This document shows positions 49,101-56,254 of a stretch of DNA of 64,000 nucleotides, in pieces. The position numbers and the translations under genes are program-made. Location: assembly GCA_035578905.1 (NCBI GenBank), contig JAQJVL010000153.1, positions 891,501-955,500 of the forward strand, written 5' to 3'. How positions within the stretch are numbered: position 1 is the stretch's first letter; each line of letters begins with the position of its first letter. Origin of the DNA: Stictocephala bisonia (lineage: Eukaryota > Arthropoda > Insecta > Hemiptera > Membracidae). The notes beneath the pieces were generated by a model. It searched no databases and had not been told where the DNA came from. It saw only the letters and a list, made by a program, of their open reading frames with translations.

Positions 49101-49257
49101 AAACGGTTGTCAATTTTATTTGAATAATATGATTTGATTTACTTACCGAATCTAAAATGGTCAACAAAGATGCATCAGTATTAATATTATCAATAACGTT
49201 GTTTGTCCTCCCTTCATAAGCATCAACAAATAATTGGTTTTTAACTTTATCACCCAT
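16008..49257 (-). CDS. PSMD10: PSMD10 / gankyrin orthologue, complete five-exon gene (join 49257-49147, 47034-46936, 30877-30731, 19545-19376, 16155-16008)
   Basis: This is an ankyrin-repeat assembly chaperone of the 26S proteasome. Known members (human gankyrin, yeast Nas6) bind the C-terminal domain of the ATPase subunit Rpt3/PSMC4 while the 19S base is assembled. Joining the exons gives 111+99+147+170+148 = 675 nt, that is 224 residues plus stop, against 226 in human. Successive ankyrin cores are readable: LIHWAALGGH (about 42-51), TPLILAASAGR (74-84), SPLQYAASKG (107-116), RPLHRASSIGH (140-150), NTPLHLCCEE (173-182) and KTPLDVA near the C terminus. Junction phases are 0, 0, 0 and 2, with GT-AG at all four introns of about 2.1, 16.1, 11.2 and 3.2 kb. 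The LxCxE motif of human gankyrin is kept as LCCEE at 178-182. No frameshift or premature stop is present, so the gene looks functional although its introns are full of transposons. The start is the first ATG of exon 1. The promoter cannot be located by eye. Confidence 0.95.
16337..16390. repeat. Perfect 26-bp hairpin in PSMD10 intron 4
   Basis: ATAAATACTATAATACTATA and six further bases form an arm that is perfectly mirrored across a 2-base centre. TTTATAATAACAACAA occurs directly repeated on both outer sides. It lies about 180 bases upstream of the exon 5 acceptor in transcript orientation. Confidence 0.85.
16452..16918. mobile_element. pogo/Tigger-like MITE, copy 2 (467 bp)
   Basis: The ends are CAGTAAAACCTTTATAGTT and, reversed, CAGTAAAACCTCGATAGTTC, with TA on both sides (16450-16451, 16919-16920). 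The internal repeat GTCGAACTATAAGG also recurs. No coding sequence. Same family as 1336-1795. Confidence 0.75.
17115..19129 (+). mobile_element. IS630/mariner-type transposon with roughly 450-bp TIRs
   Basis: TA flanks (17113-17114, 19130-19131) border ends CAGGGTGATT / CAGGGTTATT. Inverted arms continue for about 450 bp, for example CACTTCAACAGCACATTCTA on the left is found inverted near 19085-19105. Between the arms (about 17990-18440) a plus-strand transposase remnant reads TDEVQFTRDGVNNLL, then FYFQHDGAPLQYS, KLIGLGG, SLDLSQLDYCVWDWIKD. This is the FQQDGAPPHY...RSPDLxPLD signature of insect mariner-related DDE transposases. Multiple stops make it inactive. Confidence 0.8.
17990..18440 (+). 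pseudogene. Mariner-type DDE transposase remnant
   Basis: The HDGAP motif that surrounds the second catalytic aspartate and the SLDLSQLDY motif that precedes the third acidic residue are both visible but separated by stops and a frameshift. It belongs to the transposon at 17115-19129. Confidence 0.7.
19376..19545 (-). CDS. PSMD10: PSMD10 exon 4 (residues 120-175 plus two bases)
   Basis: The exon opens after TGTAG and reads IVKLLLDEGAEVNISD, then RPLHRASSIGH, then ARDNEGNTP, ending in TT before the donor GTGAGT. The leucine codon TT|G is split with exon 5 (phase 2). The long ORF that covers this stretch on the plus strand is only its antisense shadow. Confidence 0.95.
19546..20690. other. PSMD10 intron 3 distal part: possible hAT-like MITE and AT-rich palindrome
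   Basis: Near 19773 TAGGGTGTGTAAG and near 20117 the inverted TAGGGATGGGTAG suggest a short hAT-like MITE (about 345 bp), without a clear duplication. Around 20605-20650 the sequence CAATATTATCTTAAT is mirrored after AACATC. No gene. Confidence 0.35.
20753..21290 (-). pseudogene. LINE ORF2 reverse-transcriptase fragment
   Basis: The clearest part (20753-21025) contains GKIVCTVFLDLSKAFDCLDH, in which FLDLSKAFD carries the first catalytic aspartate of RT, followed by LGIKGTALKWFESYLHGRK. Upstream in shifted frames is the QHGFISGRS block. The catalytic YADD block is absent, so the copy is 3'-truncated or decayed. Confidence 0.85.
21511..22149 (-). pseudogene. LINE ORF2 region between endonuclease and RT
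   Basis: Two frames (21850-22149 and 21511-21777) join across a frameshift. They hold the SDHTGQFCKFEI end of the endonuclease and a lysine-rich linker (AKNEHTIAVASNKSKAFWEI) typical of the stretch before the RT. Confidence 0.7.
22734..23003 (-). pseudogene. LINE ORF1 C-terminal fragment
   Basis: An 89-residue frame (MSIVCLSKQQNIEPSLQMAT...) lies between the coiled-coil ORF1 part and the endonuclease of ORF2. It has no motif of its own and is assigned by position and strand. Confidence 0.4.
23599..24121 (-). pseudogene. LINE ORF1 with PWWP-like domain
   Basis: From ATG at 24121 the frame reads MITYQIGDIVFAKIKESCYW, then AAKILEIIEK, shifts frame near 24040, and continues TKYNITFFGDNKTVIVKNIN, then FAPYHENI. 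The GDIVFAKI...YWAAKI block, a beta strand ending in FFGD and the following helix match the PWWP fold, which in host proteins reads methylated histone tails. The rest is lysine/glutamate-rich, with likely coiled coil to 23599. Assignment is by motif only. Confidence 0.6.
24355..24535 (+). repeat. AT hairpin and G-rich minisatellite, array 2
   Basis: An AT palindrome (AATGTATTATATATTAAATA mirrored near 24395-24420) is followed by about three copies of the 36-bp unit (24436-24530). The copy at 24484-24498 is a perfect GGGTGGGCGGGTGGG motif. It lies in PSMD10 intron 3. Confidence 0.85.
24625..24790 (+). repeat. SINE-like repeat, diverged fragment
   Basis: CACCAGTGGCCCACCCCAGC through TATACTATAGGTTCTGTACT and GACGTGGACACTAGTAGAAC matches the repeat at 47868-48318 in order, with substitutions. 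Confidence 0.55.
24791..25490. other. Intron 3 sequence without a recognised feature
   Basis: An inverted pair ACTGGACATTATATAACTAT/GTCCAGT-type hairpin at about 24847-24880 (ACAAACTGGACAT mirrored) is the only structure seen. Confidence 0.4.
25586..25819 (+). pseudogene. LINE ORF1 coiled-coil fragment
   Basis: Seventy-seven residues, rich in E, K and R with heptad-like leucines (LMQLEDNIRNLIEKKDEHEI). A frameshift near 25770 moves the coil into the frame reading CTKKIETLNLENLSLKKELK. The minus-strand frame over the same bases is an artefact. Confidence 0.6.
26220..26588 (-). mobile_element. RTE-like LINE ORF2 fragment flanked by 55-bp direct repeats
   Basis: The minus strand encodes GELEEEWNRFKDTIVKAAEK, VCGRTKGKRREKQTSWWNEE and KNKAWRKWWKTRAQEDKDEY, the region between endonuclease and RT in RTE/BovB-like LINEs. 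The insert is exactly bracketed by identical 55-bp direct repeats (26165-26219 and 26589-26643). It is cut at both ends within coding sequence and has no 3' UTR or tail. Confidence 0.8.
27131..27360 (+). pseudogene. pogo/Tigger-type transposase C-terminal fragment
   Basis: The frame GMNALQIAAVYIKQQKHSTA, then a stop, CDYAFKKGPDQNKQKKITDF F resembles the C terminus of CENP-B/jerky-related DDE transposases, which commonly end in a KQxxITDFF motif. Upstream parts are missing. Confidence 0.5.
27361..29760. other. Intron 3 sequence without a recognised gene
   Basis: It holds AT-rich DNA and a slightly GC-richer patch (28370-28760) with the repeated words GGCTAGTCATCACCTG and GGCTAGCCATCACCTG, a short direct repeat of unknown origin. 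No coding signal was found. Confidence 0.4.
29780..29948. mobile_element. Possible hAT-like fragment with poly(A) stretch
   Basis: GC-rich sequence ends CTAATCCGGCCCTG, the reverse of the CAGGGCCGGATTAG type of end seen in some hAT elements, followed by a 17-base A run (about 29932-29948). The other end and a duplication were not found. Confidence 0.3.
29949..30730. other. Intron 3 proximal part, nothing recognised
   Basis: A weak tRNA-like stretch near 30330-30400 was considered and not accepted. Confidence 0.4.
30731..30877 (-). CDS. PSMD10: PSMD10 exon 3 (residues 71-119)
   Basis: Forty-nine codons lie between an acceptor ending TTTCAG and the donor GTAAGT, phase 0 at both sides. It carries two ankyrin cores, TPLILAASAGR...LLIGSGANINAQN and SPLQYAASKGWKD. 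The open frame happens to begin with ATG, but this is an internal exon. Confidence 0.95.
31330..31430 (-). repeat. SINE-like repeat, 3' fragment
   Basis: On the minus strand AGTAACCAGACTGCACAGGC and later ATTAATATTCACCTTAAAAT match the 3' third of the repeat at 47868-48318. Confidence 0.5.
31444..35053 (-). mobile_element. piggyBac-type element (approximate limits)
   Basis: ATGTTAGCTGC near 31449 faces its inverted copy at about 35045 (TTAACATGTTAGCTGC when reversed), enclosing the transposase pseudogene at 32600-34485. The right end has TTAA; the left end does not clearly. Bases 31640-31870 inside are GC-rich and of unknown origin. Confidence 0.4.
32600..34485 (-). pseudogene. piggyBac transposase pseudogene
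   Basis: From ATG at 34485 the broken frame begins with acidic sequence (SAGSDSEGDSKEGETSE). In the middle (33553-33747) it reads LGLLITSQIRHYKNQVMSRN, RFQLLIRFWQFNN, a piggyBac core block. The C-terminal part (32609-32893) has MGINVTDQVVSC, NSAVRKTLSWHHKVVVSLF and IVNTWLLYK, corresponding to the DQ...RKTxKW...NxxxLY block. At least several stops and shifts are present. Confidence 0.8.
35054..35783. other. Intron 2 sequence, nothing recognised
   Basis: AT-rich, no open frame or repeat of note. Confidence 0.4.
36813..37440. repeat. Three tandem copies of a roughly 205-bp subterminal repeat
   Basis: Copies begin GGATGTGCCAAATAAGC (36814), GGATGTGCTAAATAAGC (37027) and GGATATGCTAAATAAGC (37229). 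Each includes GCTCAGCTACTAAACA and CAACAGTTACAGAAA-type words. Tandem subterminal repeats of this sort are common in hAT-like elements. Confidence 0.85.
37800..38205 (+). repeat. G-rich minisatellite, array 3, with foldback end
   Basis: About eleven copies of the 36-bp unit, some with a shortened G block. A perfect quadruplex motif GGGCGGGTGGGTGGG lies at 37934-37948. The last unit runs into its own inverted copy: AATACCAATGTACTTGTACG is mirrored across CCCGCCCG by TACAAGTACATTGGTATT. ORFs in all frames across it are artefacts. Confidence 0.9.
38558..39534. other. Intron 2 sequence, nothing recognised
   Basis: AT-rich DNA with no credible frame. Confidence 0.4.
39847..41565 (-). pseudogene. 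LINE ORF2 reverse transcriptase, in pieces
   Basis: Fragments in order: 41565-41365 (lysine-rich linker), 40778-40554 (VSGLFLDIRKAFDTVDHSIL, first catalytic Asp), 40588-40403 (NGVNQGSVLGAILFIIYIND), 40346-40092 (LLSREKTKYIYFSLKNSIKF, then NIKYLGLFVDSHLTCGIH) and 40071-39847 (LIQSRIDYGIVFWRNIY). The YADD block falls at the break between 40403 and 40346. Confidence 0.85.
41948..42400 (-). pseudogene. LINE ORF2 APE-type endonuclease fragment
   Basis: It contains VIILSEIWINSNEACFYTV (the SETW-like block), AGDVVIYVKNN and FWIGDLNIDLM (the GDFN-like block). These are core positions of the endonuclease/exonuclease/phosphatase fold that nicks target DNA. Confidence 0.85.
42804..43552 (-). pseudogene. 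LINE ORF1: PHD-type finger, coiled coil, RRM-like domain
   Basis: It begins MASCVVCSKVIKF with cysteine/histidine spacing CxxC...C, H, C...CxxC up to about residue 51, then a glutamate-rich helix. A frameshift near 43225 leads to KEQKDSLEKYLAVIENLVRK (coiled coil) and VEEMEQYSRVNAVEIHGIPI, the conserved entry to the RRM-like nucleic-acid-binding domain of LINE ORF1 proteins. It continues past a stop at about 42800 to CGKIFLCKEDGSAVIQV near 42680. Confidence 0.85.
43812..44943. repeat. Roughly 90-bp direct repeat pair (43812-43903 and 44857-44943)
   Basis: Both copies read TTAGTTTTAGTAAAAATAA, then ACCAGCTC(A/T)GTGTGTGTC and AAATTATCTCT. The first copy is outside and the second inside the transposon at 44258-46505. 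Confidence 0.75.
44060..44257 (+). pseudogene. LINE RT fragment cut by a DNA transposon
   Basis: The plus strand reads LRKYLVNGIVFQWFVNLL and then GLPNRGVLHGSMLGLYSI, equivalent to the RGVPQGSxLGPLLF block of LINE RT. It stops abruptly where the TIR at 44258 begins. No continuation was recognised after 46505. Confidence 0.6.
44258..46505. mobile_element. DNA transposon with 34-bp TIRs, family unassigned (2.25 kb)
   Basis: Left end ACTATACTCTATTTCACGTT then GAGAATGCAGTACGG; the right end is the inverted copy with two mismatches. Inside, from 45162, MEKKAKGKIIKSGEK, stop, TVLNVYKYFIKCYPDKKI and a charged frame (45222-45425) suggest a helix-turn-helix N terminus of a transposase. No target duplication is obvious. 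Confidence 0.65.
46506..46935. other. Intron 2 end proximal to exon 2, nothing recognised
   Basis: AT-rich sequence. Confidence 0.4.
46936..47034 (-). CDS. PSMD10: PSMD10 exon 2 (residues 38-70)
   Basis: Thirty-three codons are bounded by an acceptor ending TTATAG and the donor GTAAGA, phase 0 at both sides. It encodes an ankyrin repeat with the core LIHWAALGGHVELVQQLLSL followed by GSPIDPQDD, which aligns without gaps to the human LHWACSAGH repeat. Confidence 0.95.
47868..48318 (+). mobile_element. SINE-like repeat, most complete copy, PSMD10 intron 1
   Basis: It begins CACTGGTGGCGCAGTGCTG (A-box-like TGGCGCAGTGC) and contains ACGTGGTTCGGATTCCACGT (B-box-like GGTTCGGATTCC, about 48115). 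It ends in a short ATGTAAGA-type tandem tail. The two boxes are about 235 bases apart, too far for one tRNA promoter, so this may be a composite. Related copies: 58260-58664 (inverted), 24625-24790, 31330-31430. Confidence 0.6.
48319..49146. other. Intron 1 remainder; GC-richer patch of unknown origin
   Basis: Bases 48470-48650 are less AT-rich and open on both strands (GVVSLQANPTLPKRS-like plus; LTSGPCDKGKGSI minus), but neither frame matches anything I know. Confidence 0.35.
49147..49257 (-). CDS. PSMD10: PSMD10 exon 1 (residues 1-37)
   Basis: This exon encodes the N-terminal helical cap and first ankyrin unit. It starts MGDKVKNQLFVDAYEGR and ends ...LLTILDS. The donor GTAAGT follows at 49146, and the exon ends in phase 0. 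The match to the human N terminus is in layout (short lead, then a helix-rich A-Y-x-G segment) more than in identity. It was chosen because it is the right length and phase to join exon 2. Confidence 0.85.
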
Positions 49258-50199
49258 TTTAAATTTATCAAAGAAAGGATAAGAAACGAAAATTACGCAC
49301 TAACGACCTTGGATTTTAGCTGCACTATTTATAGTATTTTTCAGAGAAATGCACTACTCATTTAAGGAGGTAAAATGCAGAATACAAATTACAAATTTTT
49401 GACATCATGACAAACATAACCTTAAATCTAATTTTTTTAAATGTAAGAATCACTCAAATTCACCACATGAGAAATGACAGATAATGCATAGCTGCCAGGT
49501 TGCCCACCACATACTTAAAACTTTTATTTATTTCAACAATCAATTTATAGTATGTATTGTAATGAAACGCTTTTTAAAAAATAACAAGAAAAGGAGACAA
49601 ACAGTTTGGCTCTACTACTTTACAAATTGAAACTTAGTATTTCTCATACGTATTACAACTACGTTGTTTTTCATCACATTTATCTAATAGGTATTTCAAA
49701 GCGAATTGAGATGGTTTTGCTTTTTATTTATTTATTTATTTTATTTGCAATGCTACAACACAGCAAACGATATAAAACTATTGTTATAATATTTCAGCAC
49801 TTAATAACAATAGTAAATTTTGCATGCAAAAAAGAGTATGGTAGCCAGGGGTGCACTTCACTAGATTTTATATCAGTCCTCTAAAGCAAATATAGCAAAA
49901 ATGTAATCTAAAGTAATTTAACTATAATTAAATTTTAATGATAAGAACTTTTAACCTTATTTTAACGATTATTACTTATTAACTAATTGAAAATAAATAA
50001 TATTTAAGAATGAATAAATAACATTAAAAATTAACAATAATTAATAAATGATCAACAATAATATTAACAATGATAAGAAACAACTAAAACAATAATATTA
50101 ACAACTATAAGAAAACAACTAAATATATTCAGAAAACAAACAATAATTAAAACATATTTAAAAATATTAGATATTAGAAAGGAATATGTGGCCTATATA
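49258..50199. other. 5' flank of PSMD10, promoter not resolved
   Basis: The 5' UTR and core promoter must lie here or upstream. TATTTATAG-type words are present at about 49327, but in this base composition they do not identify a TATA box. The rest is AT-rich and repetitive (ACAATAATATTAAC words near 50035-50105). Confidence 0.35.
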
Positions 50200-51950
50200 A
50201 CTCCTTCATATTCATCCACAAACGCGAAATAAATTTTAATTTATTGATATGCTAAGGAAAAAGCCATGTTGGAACTCATATATGCAATTTTTAACATTAA
50301 CAAATAATCTGTTATATATAATTGATTTAAATACTTTGGTGGGTGGTGATAAAATTGCTATTGGTCCATAATTTTTTCTATATCACCTTGTTCTCCCTTT
50401 TTTGGTATCGGCACAACTCTAGTTATTTTCCATTCTTCTGGAAAAGAGTTATTTTTAAGAGGTGTTAAGTAAATGATACAGTAGCTCCGTACATGCCTTA
50501 AATATATACCGAGGTATTTTATCTGGCTCCAAAGAACTTTTGTATTTCAATTTTTTAAGCCCACTTAATGGTTCATCTTTTGTAATTTCAGTGAGAACAA
50601 GAATGTGTATATTCTCCATAACCGGTGAACGAAGCACCTGACTACAAAGTTCTTCCTGGCTCAGATTATTAGCATCGTAAACTCTAGAGAAATATGCGGC
50701 CAGTGCCTCTGTTATCGCTGCACCAAGGAAGGGCCACTTCCTTATCATTTAACCACATTGATGAAGGTTTTCTTATCTATTACTCGCAGCTTTCTTGTAA
50801 TAGGCCAAAAAGACTTAGGATTTCTACTTAATTCTAGTTCAAAATTTCTTATATAATTATTATATTAATTTGTTATTTGCCATTTAATTTGAGGTCTTAT
50901 ATTTTTGTATTGTAATAAAAGTTGAGGGACTAAATATTTGTTATATCTTCGTCTTAAATTTTCTTAAATTTTTCGTCTTAAGTTTAATCTTTTTTTTATG
51001 AAAACTAAACCACAGAGGGTACTTATGCTTAACATTGATCATTTTAGGAACATGCAAATTAAGTACTCTATAAATATTATCATAAAAGTAAGATACAGCT
51101 TCATTTTAATTGTTAACTGATAGTAACTCTGCCCAGTCAATATTGCTTTGTTCATTATAAAGCCCAAAAAAGTATGCTTTACATAAATTGTAATATTTAT
51201 TTATATGGTATATTTGTTTTACAGTTATTATCACTCCTTCCCTTAATTTAAAATTCTACAAAAAGCGCAGAGTGATACTTATCAATTTTTTAAAGTAAAA
51301 CCGATTCTTCTGCCACAGTTAAATCTGTGATATTAACATTACCAAATCTAAGGTCTTACCATGTTCATTTAAAACATTGTTTTTTAAATTAATTTCATAC
51401 AATTAAGTAAAAAACAATAACTGTTTACAAATTACATTACCAGAAGACAGATAATAATTTACTCCAGTTATATGAAGGTTAAAATCACCAATAATAATTA
51501 AGTGTTCTCTTTTAAATTCAAACAACTCTAGTTTTAAAAAAATCTGTTATATACTTGTAAAGATGGGTTAGGTGTAAAATATACAATGGCAAAAACTACT
51601 AAGCAATAATTTGATAATGATATTTTTAACCATATATTATCTTCCTCAGTTTTCAGTTTCGATATGACTTAACCTTGGCACTTTCACGCCTCTTTATACG
51701 GCTAATAAAACCCCACATCCCTTTCCTTTCCCTACAAGTTGCTGATCTCTGTCTTTTCTGAAAACATCATAATCGTCATAAAATAGCTCTGAATTGTGAA
51801 TTGAACTTGTAAGCCACGTTTCAGTTAACACAATAATGTCATAATTATTTTCTAATAGTGCCAATCGAAAATCGTTTGTTTTTGCTACTCAATACATAGA
51901 ACTATTGAATCTTGCTTTTAATTTTATAGACACTTATAAATATAAAGTGA
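50200..51950 (-). mobile_element. LINE ORF2 remnant, minus strand
   Basis: A decayed endonuclease part (about 51950-51440) includes the reading LLVILTFI in the GDFN position. Then 50748-50455 reads ITEALAAYFSRVYDANNLS and SGLKKLKYKSSLEPDKIPRY, the block just before RT finger motifs, followed by RT-like EEWKITRVVPIPKKG (about 50440-50390). Confidence 0.65.
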
Positions 51951-51962
51951 CAATACAAAAAA

Positions 51963-52740
51963 ACTCCTTTGACAATAACACAATTAAAAAAATAATAGGA
52001 CTCCGAACCTGTTTATTGGAGAGGACCAAATTGAAAAATCAAAAGCCGCGGATTTTTTAGGAGTGAGAATGGATGATGGGCTTGGTTGGGGTGAAAATAT
52101 TCAGGGGCTAGATGGACCACTTTCTCGGGGTCTTTTCATCCCTCGTAGGATGAGAAGTTATGTCAGCATCTTTCTGTCCAGGCTCGTATACCATGGGCTC
52201 TTCGAGCAGCATATTTTATATTCAATAGTTTTATGAGGCTCTTTCAAGAGTAATTTAAATAAGATCTTTTCTTGGCAAAAAAAGCAATTAGAACCATCTT
52301 GGGGATGCTACCTCATTCTACCTGTAGGTATTCGTTCATTCAGCTTAGACTCTTGACAGTCCCAGGGCTTTTCATTTTTGAATCCGTAGTCTACATTAAG
52401 TCACAAAACATTCATTCTCATTTCATTGACCATAGATATAATACAACAAATAAAGGAATCCATGCTCAACAACAGTTTAAAACTCTTTGAACACAAAATT
52501 CAATATGCAGGTCTTAAATTATTTCAGGCATTGTCACAACCACTTCAAAACATTGCAAAGATCTCAAAATTCAAATCTGAAGTAAACACTTTTCTGATCC
52601 AGCGTGGATTCTATGACGTGGATAGTTTTATTAAATACAATAAAACCAAATCCTTAGACCTAGATTATTAGGCTTGTTTTTCTTATTGATCTTATTTCTA
52701 TACTGGTTATTATTTGTTCCATTAGAACAAAATAAACCTT
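51963..52740 (+). mobile_element. LINE RT C-terminal and 3' end, plus strand
   Basis: Readable as KAADFLGVRMDDGLGWGENI, FIPRRMRSYVSIFLSRLVYH, WQKKAIRTILGMLPHSTCRY and LLTVPGLFIFESVVYIKSQN, then LFEHKIQYAGLKLFQAL to a stop at 52671. This is the standard thumb-to-C-terminus of Jockey/CR1-type RT. It ends in a short 3' UTR with AAAATAAACC. Confidence 0.8.
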
Positions 52741-52989
52741 ATTGACCTGTCCTATTCCTACCTCAAGGACTACGGATGAAACAAGTAAGTATATAAGTAC
52801 TTAAATACATTTTTCTAAAAGTTTTAAAAATTACACTTCTCAGACTTGAAATCTCATTGTTTTAAATAAAATAACTGAAAGACTTGAAGACGGACATAAT
52901 TGAAAGGCGATTTAACTAAGACCTCAAAATAACGTACATGACAATCTCGCAAAGTCGGGCTGTGCCGCAAATTGAACTGAAGGAAATCA

Positions 52990-53150
52990 TTTTTGTACTG
53001 AATTACCATTGTACGTGTATGGGTGCGCGGGTGGGTTAGTACCATTGTACGTGTATGGGTGGGTTAATACCATTGTACGTGTATGGGTGGGTTAATACCA
53101 TTGTACGTGTATGGGTGGGCGGGTGGGTAGTACCATTGTACGTGTATCTA
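52990..53150 (+). repeat. G-rich minisatellite, array 4
   Basis: About five units of ACCATTGTACGTGTATGGG, some lacking part of the G block. A perfect GGGTGGGCGGGTGGG lies at 53113-53127. Confidence 0.9.
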
Positions 53151-53194
53151 TCATTGAACCAATCTATCATATAGTTCCTCTATTATATCCTCTA

Positions 53195-54830
53195 TCTTTG
53201 AGAATTTGTGGAATGTCTTGGTCGGACCTAATGGCAATTAGTGATAAATTTAAATTAAACAAAAATGGCGTCAAATGGTCAATTCAAATGGAAACAAAAC
53301 TAGTAACGTTTCGTTTCCATTTGATTTGAGACGGAAATTGGAAAACATTCAAAATCATAATGAATTGCCCATTTTTACCCTCAAAGAACTTAGACCTTCG
53401 AAAATATTTTCTACCAGTGAAATTACCCTATAAAACTACCTCATGAAGAGTGTTTCAAGATGGCTGATCTAGTAACTCATTGTAAATAGTGCTCTCGTTA
53501 AACTGCCTTATTTACTTGAATTAGTGACTCTTTGGACTCTGGTTTGCATTTAATTAATTCCATCTTCGTCTTAAACTCCTCAGACATCAATTCTTTGTCC
53601 TCAACATTACTTTTAAAAATCTTTAGATCTGCAACGTCCTCGTTTAACAAAGCTATATTATTTTCATTTGATGCAACCCTTTGTTCAAGCATTTTCAAGC
53701 CATTCTTAAAATCACTCATCTCTTTCTGAATATCTTGGACTCCCTTTGCTAGTTCGTCCAACTTCTCCAGCTTACCCAGTTTGTTAATGGTCAACTCAAA
53801 TTTCCCATTAAGATCTGCAAACTGCTTAGAGAGATCAGAGTCAGTATTTACACAAGGAGCACAATCTACTCTACCACATTTCCATGTTTTTTGTGTACCA
53901 ACATCTATCTTCTTATATTCAGTTTGAGAGATATTCATGCATACTGGATGAAACCATCTACGACAATCACTGTCGCACCCCACTCCTTTATCGAGAACCT
54001 TTTTATAGCATACTACACAAAACTCTTTATCAAGGAAGCTTGCCATACTAGTTAGAAGAATGGAACCAATATTACGACCACCGACTCAAAGCTACTCGAT
54101 CCACCCCAAGCCAGGTAGTCAGCAATATATCAGATCTTGTAGACAGGGATTGAGTATTTAGTACAGTACAGCTTCAATGATACCGACGAAATCTAGATGG
54201 CAGTGGCAAAAAAAGTGTTGCATTCCTATTTGCAGGTATATGGTTGAACTGACAATGAATGAATAAGGTTAGAGTTGACAATTGACTTGACAGACAGTAA
54301 AGTAAACAAACAGTTGGGAGATGTTATTAACAGGAGGAATGATGGAACATGTTAGTTAAACAAATTTAATTATTGCTTGATTAGTGAGAGAAAACAAGGT
54401 ATTAAATGATCATTAAAATAGTTGGAGTAAAACACAGTGACACATTTAACTCACAGACGAAGATGGAATTAATTAAATGCAAACCAGAGTCCAAAGAGTC
54501 ACTAATTCAAGTAAATAAGGAAGTTTAACGAGAGCACTATTTACAATGAGTTACTAGATCAGCCATCTTGAAACACTTCATGAGATAGTTTTATAGGGTA
54601 ATTTCACTGGTTGAGAATATTTTCGAAGGTCTAAGTTCTTTGAGGGTAAAAATGGGTAATTCATTATGATTTTGAATTTTTTCCAATTTCCGTCTCAAAT
54701 CAAATGGAAACGAAACGTTACAGGTTTTGTTTCCATTTGAATTGACCATTTGACCCCATTTTTGTTTAAATTTATCACTAATTGCCATTAGGTGCGACCA
54801 AGACATTACACAAATTCTCAAAGATAGATT
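53195..54830. repeat. Inverted duplication of roughly 375 bp around a PHD-finger LINE ORF1
   Basis: 53195-53585 and 54460-54830 are inverted copies (for example GGCTGATCTAGTAACTCATT on one side and its reverse complement on the other), separated by about 870 bp. The arms include the 3' end of the ORF1 in the spacer. Confidence 0.8.
53498..54046 (-). pseudogene. LINE ORF1 with PHD finger (182 residues, open)
   Basis: MASFLDKEFCVVCYKKVLDK starts a classic PHD pattern: CxxC, then CDSDC, WFHPVC and WKCGRVDC. A coiled-coil region follows (KFELTINKLGKLEKLDELAK, VASNENNIALLNEDVADL). The RRM-like part is missing because the frame ends in the inverted duplication. The frame is uninterrupted, so this copy is young or truncated only recently. 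Confidence 0.75.
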
Positions 54831-55929
54831 TTCATCAATTGTTTGAATAGGTAAAGAATGTTACCGAGAATAAAACAAGATTTGACTTTCCAGACCGAGG
54901 TTTTAAGTGCATCGATATATTAATCTAATACTATTGAAAATATCTTAGGTCCTCATCAATCAGACAGAGTTTAACAAACGCACTCTTTTGAGCCTAGAAC
55001 TGTTTTCTAGAAGATGTAGACATCAGCATTACTGAAATACTATCTCAATACTGGGAAAAAATCTCTCTTCTAACATAACGGCTAATGAAACTACTAGTCC
55101 CTATTATGTGTCATATATAGGTTGTAAAACTTCGCTAAACCAGGTATAATAGAAGGTCTATGGCTAAACTGTCTATTTAGCAGTTTGTTTCAGAAAATTA
55201 ATCTGTAATTAAGGCAAAGGCCTACTTTTACCAAAAAATAAAAACATATATTATTTATAAAACTTAATATTCTGCAATGGTCACAACATAATCCTTATTA
55301 CATATATTTGTATTCTGTTTTGAAAAGAGACATTTAAGACATTTTACTCTTTGATTTGTCTGAGGGTAATTTACCCTTAAAAAAAGGGTAATTTTAGTAG
55401 GAGCTGAGGGTAATTTGCTCACAGTGGTAGAACAACACTGTTAGCGACGGTCACGGTCACATATTGAGGTGGGGTGGGAGATTGTGAAGTTTTGACGATT
55501 TACCGCCAAAACAGAAAAATAAAATTCTCCAAACCACAACTGTTGTCTGCTCAGTTCTGCAATTATCTTACATTCATAAAGTTTTAGATTTAGTGTGACT
55601 GTGACGGTATTTAATCTTGTTTGCATATAAATTTACTAAGTTTATATTATAATGAATCGTGAATGGATGAATTAACCAAAAAAATTGTGACAGTTTTCTA
55701 CATCAGCAAAGGACTCGAACGATAATTACAATAACGACGAATTTTCTAATATTTTCATTTTGGAAATGAACATGTATAGGTCTACTACTACTACCCTATG
55801 TATAAACATTTTTTGAAAGTGATAATACTTTTTATGATCTCCATTCTTTGCATCACAATTTTTTAAGTATGGATGAACGTTTTTGCATAGAAACACTAGG
55901 TAAGTGTTGGAAAAAACCAATTGTTGTCC
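54831..55929. other. AT-rich sequence, nothing recognised
   Basis: A short foldback GGGTAATTTACCCTTAAAA around 55365-55395 is the only structure. Confidence 0.4.
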
Positions 55930-56254
55930 TTAATCCTTTTAGTGTCAGAGGATTTTTAAAGTTACTCTCTGCCAATGCCAGAGGGTTTTTATCAATTTGT
56001 ACAGTGTGCTATTAAAAAATTCTGTAATTATGCATTTAACAATTCTTATTCTTAATTCGGTATATATGCAGTTTCTTGCTACCAAACAAATTTGGAACAT
56101 TTTGCTTGAAATAGGTCTAGAATTGGCTGTGTTTTCACAAGATATGATTTTTATTCCGCGGAAATAACTTATTTTACCGAAAAATTCGAAAAAAACCAAT
56201 GTCACAACTTTTAGTATTTTTGTCATATTTCTGTTAATTTAAATGGTATTTTAA

